From NCBI GenBank assembly GCA_017446775.1, contig JAFSQE010000032.1:1-64000 (forward strand): 64,000 bases of DNA, read 5' to 3'. Each line of letters opens with the position of its first letter. Position 1 is the first letter of the stretch. Below, piece after piece: positions 16,380-25,222 of this stretch. The notes beneath the pieces were generated by a model, which saw only the letters and a list, made by a program, of their open reading frames with translations, was not told the DNA's origin and ran no database searches. The DNA comes from Bacteroidales bacterium (lineage in GTDB: Bacteria > Bacteroidota > Bacteroidia > Bacteroidales > UBA932). The translations under genes and the position numbers were made by a program.

Positions 16380-17858
16380 TCATTTCCCGATGCAAAACCG
16401 GCTGAAAATGTTTTCGAGGACTTCGTCGGTGGAGATTTCACCGACGATTGTGCCTAAAGAGTAGAGGGCTTCGCGGATGTCCTGGGCGATGAGATCGGCG
16501 GGGCGGTGTTCGTCGAGGGCGACGGTGGCTTTGAGCAGGGAGTCGTAGGCCTCTTTGAGGGCGGTGTAGTGCCGCAGGTTTGCAACCAGTACCGATTCGG
16601 TGCCGGTGCCGGCCTCTTGCTGCGAGTGGGCGAGCAGGGTGCGAATTGAGTCCAGGCCTGTCTTTTTCTTTGCGGATATCGGGAGAATGGCGAGCGGCGC
16701 GATATTGTTGCCGGCAGCGATGTCAGAAATGACGTCGCACACTTTGCTGATATTCTCTTCAGGGGTGATCGATTCCGGAGCGCGACCTTCAAACAAATTT
16801 GTCGCAATTACCGGTTTTTCATCTATCTTATTAAGCAGTATGATAATTCTTTGTTCGCCTCCACCTAAATTTATACTCAAATTCCGGACAGACTCTTCGA
16901 AATCGTCCTGGCGGGTATAATCGAGCACCAGCATCACTATGGAGGCCTGCTTAATCTTATAGTACGTCCGCTCGATTCCGGCCATCTCTATCGTCTCCAT
17001 TGTGCGGCGGATGCCGGCTGTATCGATAAACCTGAAGAGAATCCCCCCCACATTCATGGTATCCTCTATAGTGTCGCGGGTGGTGCCGGCGATAGATGAA
17101 ACTATAGCGCGGTCCTCCCCAAGCAGAGCATTCAAAAGGGTACTTTTGCCGGTATTGGTGGCACCTACAATTGCAACAGGGACACCATTTTTAATCGCAT
17201 TACCTAACTTGAAGCTTGAAATAAGTTCACCGATATGAGAGGTGGCTTTATCAAGCAGAGAACGCAACTCGGAACGGTCGGCAAACTCGACATCCTCTTC
17301 GCTGAAATCGAGTTCCAGTTCCATCAGCGAGACGATATGGAGCAGCTGCTCCCGCATGGCTGCAAGTTCGTTTGAAAAACCGCCCTTGAGCTGATTGATG
17401 GCTATCTTATGAGCTTCTTTAGTTTCACTTGCAATAATGTCAGCAACAGCCTCTGCCTGAGTAAGGTCCATTTTGCCGTTAGTGAACGCACGGCGGGTAA
17501 ACTCACCGGGAGCTGCATACCGGCAACCAAAGGCCACCAAAGCCCGTAAGGCCTCCGATACTATATAGGGAGAGGCGTGACAAGATATCTCTACCATATC
17601 CTCGCCGGTATATGAAGCGGGGGAGCGGAACACACTTAACAGGGCGTCATCCAAAAGGGTACCGTCTTCTTTAAGCAGAGAACCATAGCAAAGGGAATAC
17701 CCCTTCATCTGATCCAGCTGAAGCCCTTTGCGGGAGCGGAAGACCCTGGAAACTATCTCAAATGTACTGGGTCCGCTAACGCGGATCACGGCTATGGCGC
17801 TTTGCCCCAAGGCAGTTGCCTGCGCACATATCGTACTGTTATTCAAATCTTGTAACAT
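16380..17858 (-). CDS. mnmE: tRNA modification GTPase MnmE
   Basis: With MnmG, this GTPase installs the carboxymethylaminomethyl group on wobble uridine of certain tRNAs. The N-terminal folate-binding domain begins STICAQATALGQSAIAVIR; the G domain has GATNTGKSTLLNAL, TTRDTIED and DTAGIR; the protein ends in FCIGK, the catalytic CxGK. The frame is open from 17897, but ATG 17858 (492 aa) matches the family N-terminus. It is 7 bases downstream of rlmD on the same strand and probably cotranscribed. The length is slightly above average. Confidence 0.95.
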   Translation of the reverse strand: MLQDLNNSTICAQATALGQSAIAVIRVSGPSTFEIVSRVFRSRKGLQLDQMKGYSLCYGSLLKEDGTLLDDALLSVFRSPASYTGEDMVEISCHASPYIVSEALRALVAFGCRYAAPGEFTRRAFTNGKMDLTQAEAVADIIASETKEAHKIAINQLKGGFSNELAAMREQLLHIVSLMELELDFSEEDVEFADRSELRSLLDKATSHIGELISSFKLGNAIKNGVPVAIVGATNTGKSTLLNALLGEDRAIVSSIAGTTRDTIEDTMNVGGILFRFIDTAGIRRTMETIEMAGIERTYYKIKQASIVMLVLDYTRQDDFEESVRNLSINLGGGEQRIIILLNKIDEKPVIATNLFEGRAPESITPEENISKVCDVISDIAAGNNIAPLAILPISAKKKTGLDSIRTLLAHSQQEAGTGTESVLVANLRHYTALKEAYDSLLKATVALDEHRPADLIAQDIREALYSLGTIVGEISTDEVLENIFSRFCIGK

Positions 17859-17865
17859 AATTGTT

Positions 17866-19404
17866 TTATAAAGATTTGGGATTGACCCGCCGTGCAAGAT
17901 AAACCACGTTCTCTACATGATGAGTCTGAGGAAACATATCCACCGGCTGGACCGCCAGGATATCGTAATAATCTGCAAAGAGCGCCAGGTCTCGGGCCTG
18001 GGATGCCGGGTTGCAGCTGACATATATGATACGGGCGGGTGCTGCCTCCAGCAATACGGATGCCACATCCGGATGGATACCGGCTCTCGGAGGGTCAAGA
18101 ACTACTATAGATGGCGCTCCATTATCGGCAATGAAAGAGCTGTTTAGAACATCTTTCATATCGCCGGCGTAGAAAGTAGCATTATCTATGGAGTTGAGCG
18201 CGGCATTGGCTTTGGCATCCTCTATCGCCTCGGGCACATATTCTATTCCGACCACCTTAGAGGCAATGGCAGAGAGGAACAGGGCGATTGTTCCCGTACC
18301 GGTGTACAGGTCGTAGACAACCGGCTTTTGCGGCACTGCAACATACTTACCCAAAGCAGCCAGGCCAGCCTCATCCAGAGCAAAACTACGCACAACAGAG
18401 TAGAGCCTGTATGCCTGGGCGCTGTTGGTCTGGTAGAACGATTTGGGTCCGACTTTGAAGCGGAGCGATTCCATCTGCTCATAGATGCAGTCGCGACCAG
18501 CCCATGTATGTGCTTCCAGGTCGTTTATCGAATCATTACGCTTACTGTTAATCACATAGTTAAGCGATGTGATTTGCGGAAACTCTTTAACTAAGGAATC
18601 GAGCAGCGATGCGGCCGGCGAACCTGGTGAGAGGGTGAGGAACGATGCTGCGACCGAATCTAAAGCATCACCGGCAGATGCACCGCCAGCAGACTCAAGC
18701 CCTTCTGGTCCGAAAACCACCGTAACCATAATCTCACCGGTAGAGGCGGTGCGCACCACCATGTTGCGCAGCAGGCCGGTCTGTTCCCGCAGGTCAAAGA
18801 AGCTCAGATGGTGCGAAACGGCGTATGAACGCACAAAGTTGCGAATCGCATTGGACGGCTCGGCCTGAAGGTGGCAAAAATCGATGTCCAGCACCTTGTC
18901 GAACATCCCGCCAACATGAAAACCCAGGCCGCAGCGGTCGGCGGGGGATATGCTTTCGGGATCTTCGCCTCGAAGAATCCATCGGCGCGAAGAGAATGTA
19001 TATTCCAGTTTATTCCTGTAGAAATACTGCAGGTCGCTGCCCATAATAGGCGATATTTCAGGCAAATCCAGATGCCCGATACGCGACAGTTGATCTACTA
19101 CCTGCTGCTGCTTTGCGGCCAGCTGCATCCCATACGGGAGTATCTGCCACTTGCAGCCGCCACAGTCACCGTAATGCTTGCACACAGGCTCCAGGCGGTC
19201 GGGGGAAGGGGAGACCAGACGCACTACATATCCCTCCATATACCCCTTGCGCATACGTGTCACCTGCACGTCCACCACATCGCCCGGCACAGTCTGAGGC
19301 ACGAACAGCACTTTGCCGTCGACATGCGAGAGGGAATTGCCCTCTGCCGCCACGGCCTCGATACGGACGTTTTCAAGCAATGGTTTCTGTTTACGGTGTC
19401 CCAT
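17866..19404 (-). CDS. rlmD: 23S rRNA m5U methyltransferase RlmD/RumA family
   Basis: This transfers a methyl group to C5 of a uridine, probably U1939 of 23S rRNA. An N-terminal TRAM domain (about residues 5-65) is followed by a cysteine cluster CKHYGDCGGCKW that binds an Fe-S cluster. The SAM-binding region is VYDLYTGTGTIALF and the catalytic part DPPRAGIHPD and VSCNPASQARDL. At 512 aa it is somewhat longer than the E. coli enzyme. It lies between rarA (1 base apart) and mnmE. The exact target could be another uridine, since several RumA paralogs exist. Confidence 0.88.
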   Translation of the reverse strand: MGHRKQKPLLENVRIEAVAAEGNSLSHVDGKVLFVPQTVPGDVVDVQVTRMRKGYMEGYVVRLVSPSPDRLEPVCKHYGDCGGCKWQILPYGMQLAAKQQQVVDQLSRIGHLDLPEISPIMGSDLQYFYRNKLEYTFSSRRWILRGEDPESISPADRCGLGFHVGGMFDKVLDIDFCHLQAEPSNAIRNFVRSYAVSHHLSFFDLREQTGLLRNMVVRTASTGEIMVTVVFGPEGLESAGGASAGDALDSVAASFLTLSPGSPAASLLDSLVKEFPQITSLNYVINSKRNDSINDLEAHTWAGRDCIYEQMESLRFKVGPKSFYQTNSAQAYRLYSVVRSFALDEAGLAALGKYVAVPQKPVVYDLYTGTGTIALFLSAIASKVVGIEYVPEAIEDAKANAALNSIDNATFYAGDMKDVLNSSFIADNGAPSIVVLDPPRAGIHPDVASVLLEAAPARIIYVSCNPASQARDLALFADYYDILAVQPVDMFPQTHHVENVVYLARRVNPKSL

Positions 19405-19405
19405 A

Positions 19406-20707
19406 TCAATATTTATACTTTTCGCCCCAGAGGCGCTTTAAACGCTCTCTGAGAGGGGCTTCTTTGGCATTGTCGCCAGGCTCGTAGAACCTGGTGCCGG
19501 CAAGCTCTTCGGGCAGGAACTCCTGATCCACAAAATTACCCTCGAAAGCGTGGGCATATTTGTAATCTTTGGCGTACCCCAAATCTTTCATCAGCGAGGT
19601 AGGGGCATTGCGCAAATGGAGCGGGACGGGCAGGGGAGTCCCCTTGCTGACCGCCTCAAGGGCGGCGTCAATTGCCATATATGCGCTGTTGCTCTTTGGC
19701 GAAGTGGCCAGATAGATGCAGGTTTCTGCCAGGATAATGCGTGCCTCGGGCATTCCGACCTGATGTACGGCGTCAAAACACGACTGAGCCAGCAGTGCGG
19801 CATTGGGATTGGCAAGGCCGACATCTTCGCTGGCCAGAATCAGCATGCGGCGGGCGATAAAGAGGGGATCTTCTCCGCCGGCAAGCATACGCGCCATCCA
19901 GTAAATGGCGCCGTTAGGGTCGCTGCCCCGGATGCTCTTGATAAAGGCCGATATAATATCGTAGTGCTGCTCGCCGTCCTTGTCGTAAAGGGCGACATTT
20001 TCTTGCAGCGTCTCTGTAACTGTCTTATTATCAATAATTACCTTACCGGACGCGGCCTGATTCATGCACACCAGCTCCAGGATGTTAAGCAGTTTGCGCC
20101 CGTCACCGCCGCTGAAGCGGAACAGCGCCTCTTTCTCCAAAACCTTGACATTCAGCGCTTTAATCTCTGCATCGGTGGTAAGAGCGCGCTCCAGCAACAC
20201 ATCCAAATCACTGACTTCCAGCGACTTAAACACATATACACGGCATCGGGAAAGGAGCGGGCTTATGACCTCGAACGACGGATTCTCTGTGGTGGCACCT
20301 ATAAGAACCACGATTCCGCTTTCTACCGCGCCCAGGAGCGCGTCCTGCTGCGCCTTGTTAAAACGGTGAATCTCGTCGATAAAGAGGATGGGTGCGCCGT
20401 GCACCGCGAACATCCGGTTGCCCGAAGCCTTGGCGATAACCTCACGCACATCCTTGACACCGGAGGTTACGGCAGAGAGCGTGTAGAAATCCCGCTGCAG
20501 CGTATTGGCGATAATCTTTGCCAGCGTAGTCTTGCCGCAGCCTGGCGGGCCCCACAATATAAAAGACGACATCGTGCCGCTCTCGATCATCTTGCGAAGC
20601 ACGGCGCCTGGTCCGAGCAGATGCCGCTGACCCACGAATTCATCGAGAGTCGTAGGGCGGAGGCGTTCTGCCAGCGGAGTGAGAGCTATTTGTATATCGT
20701 CTTCCAT
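19406..20707 (-). CDS. rarA: replication-associated recombination protein RarA (MgsA)
   Basis: This clamp-loader-like AAA+ ATPase acts at stalled replication forks. Walker A is ILWGPPGCGKTTLAKII, Walker B ILFIDEIHRFNKAQQD, sensor 1 GATTENPSFEVI. The C-terminal tetramerisation region (MARMLAGGEDPLFIARRM, ASEDVGLANP) is typical. The 433-aa length and the N-terminal PLAERLRPTTLDEFVGQ fit the family. The start is ATG 20707. It heads the rarA-rlmD-mnmE group on the minus strand. Confidence 0.94.
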   Translation of the reverse strand: MEDDIQIALTPLAERLRPTTLDEFVGQRHLLGPGAVLRKMIESGTMSSFILWGPPGCGKTTLAKIIANTLQRDFYTLSAVTSGVKDVREVIAKASGNRMFAVHGAPILFIDEIHRFNKAQQDALLGAVESGIVVLIGATTENPSFEVISPLLSRCRVYVFKSLEVSDLDVLLERALTTDAEIKALNVKVLEKEALFRFSGGDGRKLLNILELVCMNQAASGKVIIDNKTVTETLQENVALYDKDGEQHYDIISAFIKSIRGSDPNGAIYWMARMLAGGEDPLFIARRMLILASEDVGLANPNAALLAQSCFDAVHQVGMPEARIILAETCIYLATSPKSNSAYMAIDAALEAVSKGTPLPVPLHLRNAPTSLMKDLGYAKDYKYAHAFEGNFVDQEFLPEELAGTRFYEPGDNAKEAPLRERLKRLWGEKYKY

Positions 20708-20761
20708 GGAGGAGGGTTCTGAAAACCCTATTTTACATAATATAAATTGTGTTAAAACTGG

Positions 20762-22084
20762 CTATCTGCGCTTGCGGGCATTGTTTCCATTATATTTGCG
20801 TGCAGGACGGTGCGAATGCCTGCGCATACGTGCAACGACCAGAGCCATAAGCGCAATCGCTGCTACAGAGAGAATAATCACCGTAGTGAAATTCATATTG
20901 TTGCCCTTGACACCGCTCCACATCTTTACCAAATCGGCGGTGTGCTCGCCCCAATCGTGTTCCATGGTGCTGCGGCCAATTGTGGCGGCATCGGGATAAA
21001 GCACCGGGTCAAGGCAGACGGCCTCTGCCTCCGGCCCGAAGAAATAGCTGACATCTATCGGTTCGTATTCGTCGTCTACGAATGCATCCATCACTTCAAG
21101 TGAACCGGATGCAGATACATAGCCGGTGACATCTACGTTGCGGATCACAATGTCCGGACGGCTCATAAAGTTGATCCAGTAGCGGGCAGCTTTAGTGTTC
21201 TGGGCATATTTGGGGATTACCCACCCGTCGAACCATACGGTGAAGCCCTCTTTGGGGCATACATAACGGAGGTCCACCCCTACCGTCTTGCCCTCTTCTA
21301 TAGCCCAGACAGCATCGCCGCTCCACGTAAGATTCACATAACCAAGCTCTTGCGTCATCTGATCCTTACCAAAATCGGCCTCCCAGCCAGCTACCAGCTG
21401 CTTTACCTGCTTCATATACGCCTCTACCGCCGCAAGGTCCTCGTCGCTGGTGTAGTTCATCAGCTGGTCCATGGTGACACTCCCCTGCTGGATGTCCTGC
21501 TGATGCAAATATAGTATTATTTGCGAATAAACATCTCTGGGCGAGTCTTTTATAAAGATACGGTCGGCGAATTTGGCGTTGCGGATTACATCCCACGTAG
21601 AGGCCTCCTCGTCGGTGACATATTTGGCATTGTAAAGGATACCGGTGGTGCCCCACATATAACCCACGGCATAGTCATTGGCGTTCTTGTCGCCACCGTT
21701 TATCTTGTTGAACTGCTCGCGGACATAGGGAGACAGGTTCGCATCGATATAGTTGGGCGTATCGCCAAAATCCCGGCTCAGGGGGAGCAGCAGGTCATTC
21801 TGCAGCATCCTCTCGATAATATAGTCCGAGGGGCATACGACGTCAAAATCCTCTTTGCCGCGCTCTATCTTAGAGAGCATCGTCTCGTTGATGTCAAACG
21901 TCTGGTAAATCACGCGGATCGGTTCGCCCGTCTGCTCAAGGTACCAGCTCTCGAACTCCTCGATAACGCTTTCGTCGATGTAATCAGACCAGTTGTAAAC
22001 TTTGAGTACTGTGCTCCGGTCGGTCTTGCAGCCGCCCAAAAAGAGCAATGCAGCCAAAACTGCAAAGGAAAACAATCTTTTCAT
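20762..22084 (-). CDS. potD: spermidine/putrescine-binding lipoprotein PotD
   Basis: The solute-binding subunit of a polyamine ABC importer. A lipoprotein signal (MKRLFSFAVLAALLFLGGC) is followed by the typical LKVYNWSDYIDESVIEEFE and DVVCPSDYIIERM. The binding domain ends near residue 385. Unusually, a hydrophobic segment (FTTVIILSVAAIALMALVVA) and a very basic tail follow, so the protein seems held in the membrane at both ends. It shares its end with the start of potC (TAA/ATG overlap) and closes the potABCD operon. Confidence 0.9.
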   Translation of the reverse strand: MKRLFSFAVLAALLFLGGCKTDRSTVLKVYNWSDYIDESVIEEFESWYLEQTGEPIRVIYQTFDINETMLSKIERGKEDFDVVCPSDYIIERMLQNDLLLPLSRDFGDTPNYIDANLSPYVREQFNKINGGDKNANDYAVGYMWGTTGILYNAKYVTDEEASTWDVIRNAKFADRIFIKDSPRDVYSQIILYLHQQDIQQGSVTMDQLMNYTSDEDLAAVEAYMKQVKQLVAGWEADFGKDQMTQELGYVNLTWSGDAVWAIEEGKTVGVDLRYVCPKEGFTVWFDGWVIPKYAQNTKAARYWINFMSRPDIVIRNVDVTGYVSASGSLEVMDAFVDDEYEPIDVSYFFGPEAEAVCLDPVLYPDAATIGRSTMEHDWGEHTADLVKMWSGVKGNNMNFTTVIILSVAAIALMALVVARMRRHSHRPARKYNGNNARKRR

Positions 22085-22896
22085 TACTTTAAAAGAGCTT
22101 TTTTCTTTGCCGCGCGCTCCTGACGGATGTTGAAAATCAGCAGCAGCACGAAAATCACAATGAATATGATAGTCATCAGAGGCCTGAGCTCGGGCGTAAG
22201 GCCGCCCTTGCGCGCATCTGTATAGATGTATGTCGAAAGTGTCTCCAGCCCGACGGTGCCGCGGGTGAAGAAGGTAACCGCAAAGTCATCGAGCGACATG
22301 GTGAACGACAGGATGAAGCCGGTGAGCATGCCGGGCAGCAACTGCGGCACCATAACCTTGCGCAGCGCCTGGGCGGGAGTCGCCCCAAGGTCCAGCGCCG
22401 CCTCATAGGTATTGGAGTTCATCTGGTGGAGCTTAGGCAGCACGTTGAGCACGACATAGGGCGTGCAGAATGTGATGTGCGCCAGAATCACCGATACATA
22501 ACCCTGCGTAACCCCCAGGAATACGAAAAGCAGAAAGAGCGACACGCCGGTAATCACGTCGGGATTCACCATGGGGATGTTGTTTAAAAACATCACCGCA
22601 TTCTTTGCCCGGCTGCGGGAATAGAAAATGCCGATAGCGGCCAGGGTGCCCAGCAAAGTGGCCACCAGCGACGCCACAAGGGCGATTATGAGCGTATTGT
22701 ACACCGCTGTCATAAGCGACCCGGCAGCCCCCTGCATCGAACCGGAAAAGAGGTTGCTGTACAGCTTGGTAGAGAAACCGGTCCAGTTACCCAGAACCCT
22801 GCTCTCTGTAAAAGACGATACGGCGATGAATATCAGTGGTGCGTAGAGCAGCAGCAGGATAAGGATCAGATATGCGCGTGCAAAGAACTTTTTCAT
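22084..22896 (-). CDS. potC: polyamine ABC transporter permease PotC
   Basis: Inner-membrane permease with six predicted membrane helices. The EAA loop that docks the ATPase is EAALDLGATPAQALRKV, followed by PQLLPGMLTGFILSFTMSLD. At 270 aa it has the usual size and ends in a basic cytoplasmic tail. It sits between potB (3 bases) and potD, as expected for the operon. Confidence 0.92.
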   Translation of the reverse strand: MKKFFARAYLILILLLLYAPLIFIAVSSFTESRVLGNWTGFSTKLYSNLFSGSMQGAAGSLMTAVYNTLIIALVASLVATLLGTLAAIGIFYSRSRAKNAVMFLNNIPMVNPDVITGVSLFLLFVFLGVTQGYVSVILAHITFCTPYVVLNVLPKLHQMNSNTYEAALDLGATPAQALRKVMVPQLLPGMLTGFILSFTMSLDDFAVTFFTRGTVGLETLSTYIYTDARKGGLTPELRPLMTIIFIVIFVLLLIFNIRQERAAKKKALLK

Positions 22897-22899
22897 GAC

Positions 22900-23694
22900 C
22901 TATATGAGCCCTCCCTGCACCTGGCTCTCCTCTTCCCCCCTGCCGCCAAACAGGGTCGAGATACCTATTATTATGAGCATTATAAACGACAGCGCGGCAC
23001 CGTAGTTCCACATGGAGGAGTTGATATTCTCCTGAATGATGGTACCGAACAGCTTTATCTTGTTGTTGGTCAGGAACTCCGATATGGCAAAAGTGCTCAC
23101 GGTTGGCATGAAAACCATCATCACGCCGCTCACGATGCCCGGCAGCGACAGCGGCAGCGTAACATTCGCAAACACACGGGACGGCTTTGCGCCAAGATCC
23201 TGCGCAGCTTCTGCATAAGAAGGATCCATACGCCGCAGGACATTGTATATCGGATAAATCATGAACGGCAGATAATCGTATACCATACCGAACAGCAGCG
23301 TCCCCTTGCCAAGGGTGATGCCCAGCATGTTGAACAGGTCGGCGGTGGCCAGCGTCCGCATAAGGGCATTGATCCACATCGGCAGGATGAATATGATTAT
23401 GGTGACACCGCTGCGGTTATACCGCTTGTTGGCGAGTATCCAGGCCACCGGATATCCCAGCAGCAGGCAGATGGCGGTGTTCTCTATCGCAATCTCTATG
23501 GATACGGCAAAGGTGCTCAGGGCATCGGCATCGCCAAAGAAGCGGGCAAGGTTACCCAGGGTAAAACGGCCGCCCTCGTCGATAAAGGCATAGACCATTA
23601 TCAGAACCAGCGGCAGGGCAACGAACAGCAGCAGGAACACCGCATACGGGAGGCTCCAGCTACTGCGACGGCCGATGACATTACGAAGATTCAT
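22900..23694 (-). CDS. potB: polyamine ABC transporter permease PotB
   Basis: Second inner-membrane permease. The EAA loop is YAEAAQDLGAKPSRVFANV, followed by TLPLSLPGIVSGVMMVFMP. The frame is open to 23820, but that part overlaps potA in another frame; ATG 23694, which overlaps the potA stop region, gives 264 aa and the expected N-terminus before the first membrane helix (LPYAVFLLLFVALPLVLIMV). The C-terminus ends in a short acidic and glutamine-rich tail. Confidence 0.92.
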   Translation of the reverse strand: MNLRNVIGRRSSWSLPYAVFLLLFVALPLVLIMVYAFIDEGGRFTLGNLARFFGDADALSTFAVSIEIAIENTAICLLLGYPVAWILANKRYNRSGVTIIIFILPMWINALMRTLATADLFNMLGITLGKGTLLFGMVYDYLPFMIYPIYNVLRRMDPSYAEAAQDLGAKPSRVFANVTLPLSLPGIVSGVMMVFMPTVSTFAISEFLTNNKIKLFGTIIQENINSSMWNYGAALSFIMLIIIGISTLFGGRGEEESQVQGGLI

Positions 23695-23695
23695 C

Positions 23696-25093
23696 TTACG
23701 CCGCGCTTTCTTCTGCCCTTGTGATACGCATATCCTCCGGGCGGATGTTGATACCCACGATGTCGCGGTCTTCCCAGACATCCTGCGTGTCGACATAAAT
23801 ATTCTCGCCGTTTTCTGCACGGACGGTCAGATGCCAGTGGTCTGCCTTATACAGGATAAAGGTGATATCCCCCTCGCAGGTACCATCCCGCTTGTCGTCG
23901 GTGAGCTCCACCTTGTCAAAATCGACCTCTACCCTAACCTTGTTCCCCGCCGCAAGGCCCTCCTGGGGCAGGCACTCAAATCCGCAGCCCAGCAATTCGA
24001 CGTGTGTCTGGTCTATCATCTCGCCCTCCAGGGTGTTGGTGATGCGCTCTTTGCGCATTACCTGGATATCGGACGGCTTTATAATCATGCTCACCTCCAT
24101 CCCCGCCTCAAAGGGGTTATAGTCCTGGATCATAAGCTCGTATCCGTCGGGCGTATTGACTATGATCTCGTAGTGGACACCTTTGAATATGCAGCTCGAA
24201 ACCACTCCGTGGAACTGCCCCCTGTCGGTACGGGCCATGATGTAGATATCCTCCGGGCGGACCACCACGTCCACCGGCACGTTCTCTCCGAACCCCTCGT
24301 CGACACACTCGAACTCGTGTCCCATGAACGATACCTTTCGGTCGGCAATCATGGTACCGTTGAATATGTTGCTCTCCCCAATAAAATCTGCCACGAAGCA
24401 GTTCACCGGCTCGTTATAGATATCGGTGGGCGAACCTATCTGCTGCACCACCCCTTCGTTCATCACCACCACGGTGTCGCTCAGAGTAAGCGCCTCTTCC
24501 TGGTCGTGGGTAACGTAGACAAAGGTGATGCCCAACTGTTTATGCATCTGCTTCAGCTCTATCTGCATATCCTTGCGCATCTTGTGGTCCAGGGCGCTGA
24601 GCGGTTCGTCCAGCAGCAGCACCTCCGGCTGGTTCACGATAGCCCGGGCGATAGCCACCCGCTGCTGCTGCCCGCCGGAGAGGGAATCTACGTTGCGCCA
24701 CTCGTAATCGGTCATGCCCACCATCTTGAGTACGCGCATAACGCGGGTCTCTATCTCGCTGCGCGATACCCCCTTAAGCTTGAGGCCAAAGGCGATGTTG
24801 TCGAACACATTAAGATGCGGGAAAAGCGCATAGCGCTGGAAAACGGTATTGACCGGCCGCTTGTGCGGCTGCACCCTGTTCATCAAAGATCCACCGATGT
24901 AGACATTGCCGTCGTCCGGAGTCTCAAACCCCGCTATGATGCGAAGCGTTGTGGTCTTACCACAACCAGACGGCCCGAGAATGGTAACGAACTCCCCCTT
25001 TTTTATCGTGAGGCTGACGTCGTCCAGAACACGTTTGTCGCCGAACCACTTGCTAAGATGCTCCAGCGAGATGATAATGCCCTCTTTGCTCAT
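23696..25093 (-). CDS. potA: polyamine ABC transporter ATP-binding protein PotA
   Basis: ATPase that powers polyamine import. Walker [18 protein letters not shown], signature [14 protein letters not shown] and Walker [14 protein letters not shown] are intact, with the switch histidine in [13 protein letters not shown]-terminal TOBE-type regulatory region begins near residue 240. At 465 aa it is about 90 residues longer than E. coli PotA; the extra part is a second TOBE-like stretch with many acidic residues. It is the first gene of the operon on the minus strand. Confidence 0.93.
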   Translation of the reverse strand: MSKEGIIISLEHLSKWFGDKRVLDDVSLTIKKGEFVTILGPSGCGKTTTLRIIAGFETPDDGNVYIGGSLMNRVQPHKRPVNTVFQRYALFPHLNVFDNIAFGLKLKGVSRSEIETRVMRVLKMVGMTDYEWRNVDSLSGGQQQRVAIARAIVNQPEVLLLDEPLSALDHKMRKDMQIELKQMHKQLGITFVYVTHDQEEALTLSDTVVVMNEGVVQQIGSPTDIYNEPVNCFVADFIGESNIFNGTMIADRKVSFMGHEFECVDEGFGENVPVDVVVRPEDIYIMARTDRGQFHGVVSSCIFKGVHYEIIVNTPDGYELMIQDYNPFEAGMEVSMIIKPSDIQVMRKERITNTLEGEMIDQTHVELLGCGFECLPQEGLAAGNKVRVEVDFDKVELTDDKRDGTCEGDITFILYKADHWHLTVRAENGENIYVDTQDVWEDRDIVGINIRPEDMRITRAEESAA

Positions 25094-25168
25094 TTCATAT
25101 AATGATACACAAAAAGCTAAAGTTCAAATAATTTGTAAAAATATGCATTAATGTTGAATAATACAATA

Positions 25169-25201
25169 AAAAAGGTGGCCGCCACAAGGCAGCCACCTTT
25201 G
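25169..25201. terminator. rho-independent terminator after the BACON genes
   Basis: AAAGGTGGC (25171-25179) and GCCACCTTT (25192-25200) form a 9-bp stem. On the minus strand the stem is followed by TTTTTTATTG, so it terminates the BACON lipoprotein operon. It also lies upstream of potA and isolates that operon. Confidence 0.8.
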
Positions 25202-25222
25202 ATTATATGTTCGCCTGGACTA

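Noticed and set aside
19550-20722. Long plus-strand frame (390 codons) opposite rarA
   Set aside because: It is the antisense shadow of the well-supported rarA gene; its translation has no recognisable motifs.
23675-25102. Long plus-strand frame (475 codons) opposite potA
   Set aside because: PotA on the minus strand has all ABC ATPase motifs; the opposite frame is a by-product of GC-rich codon structure.
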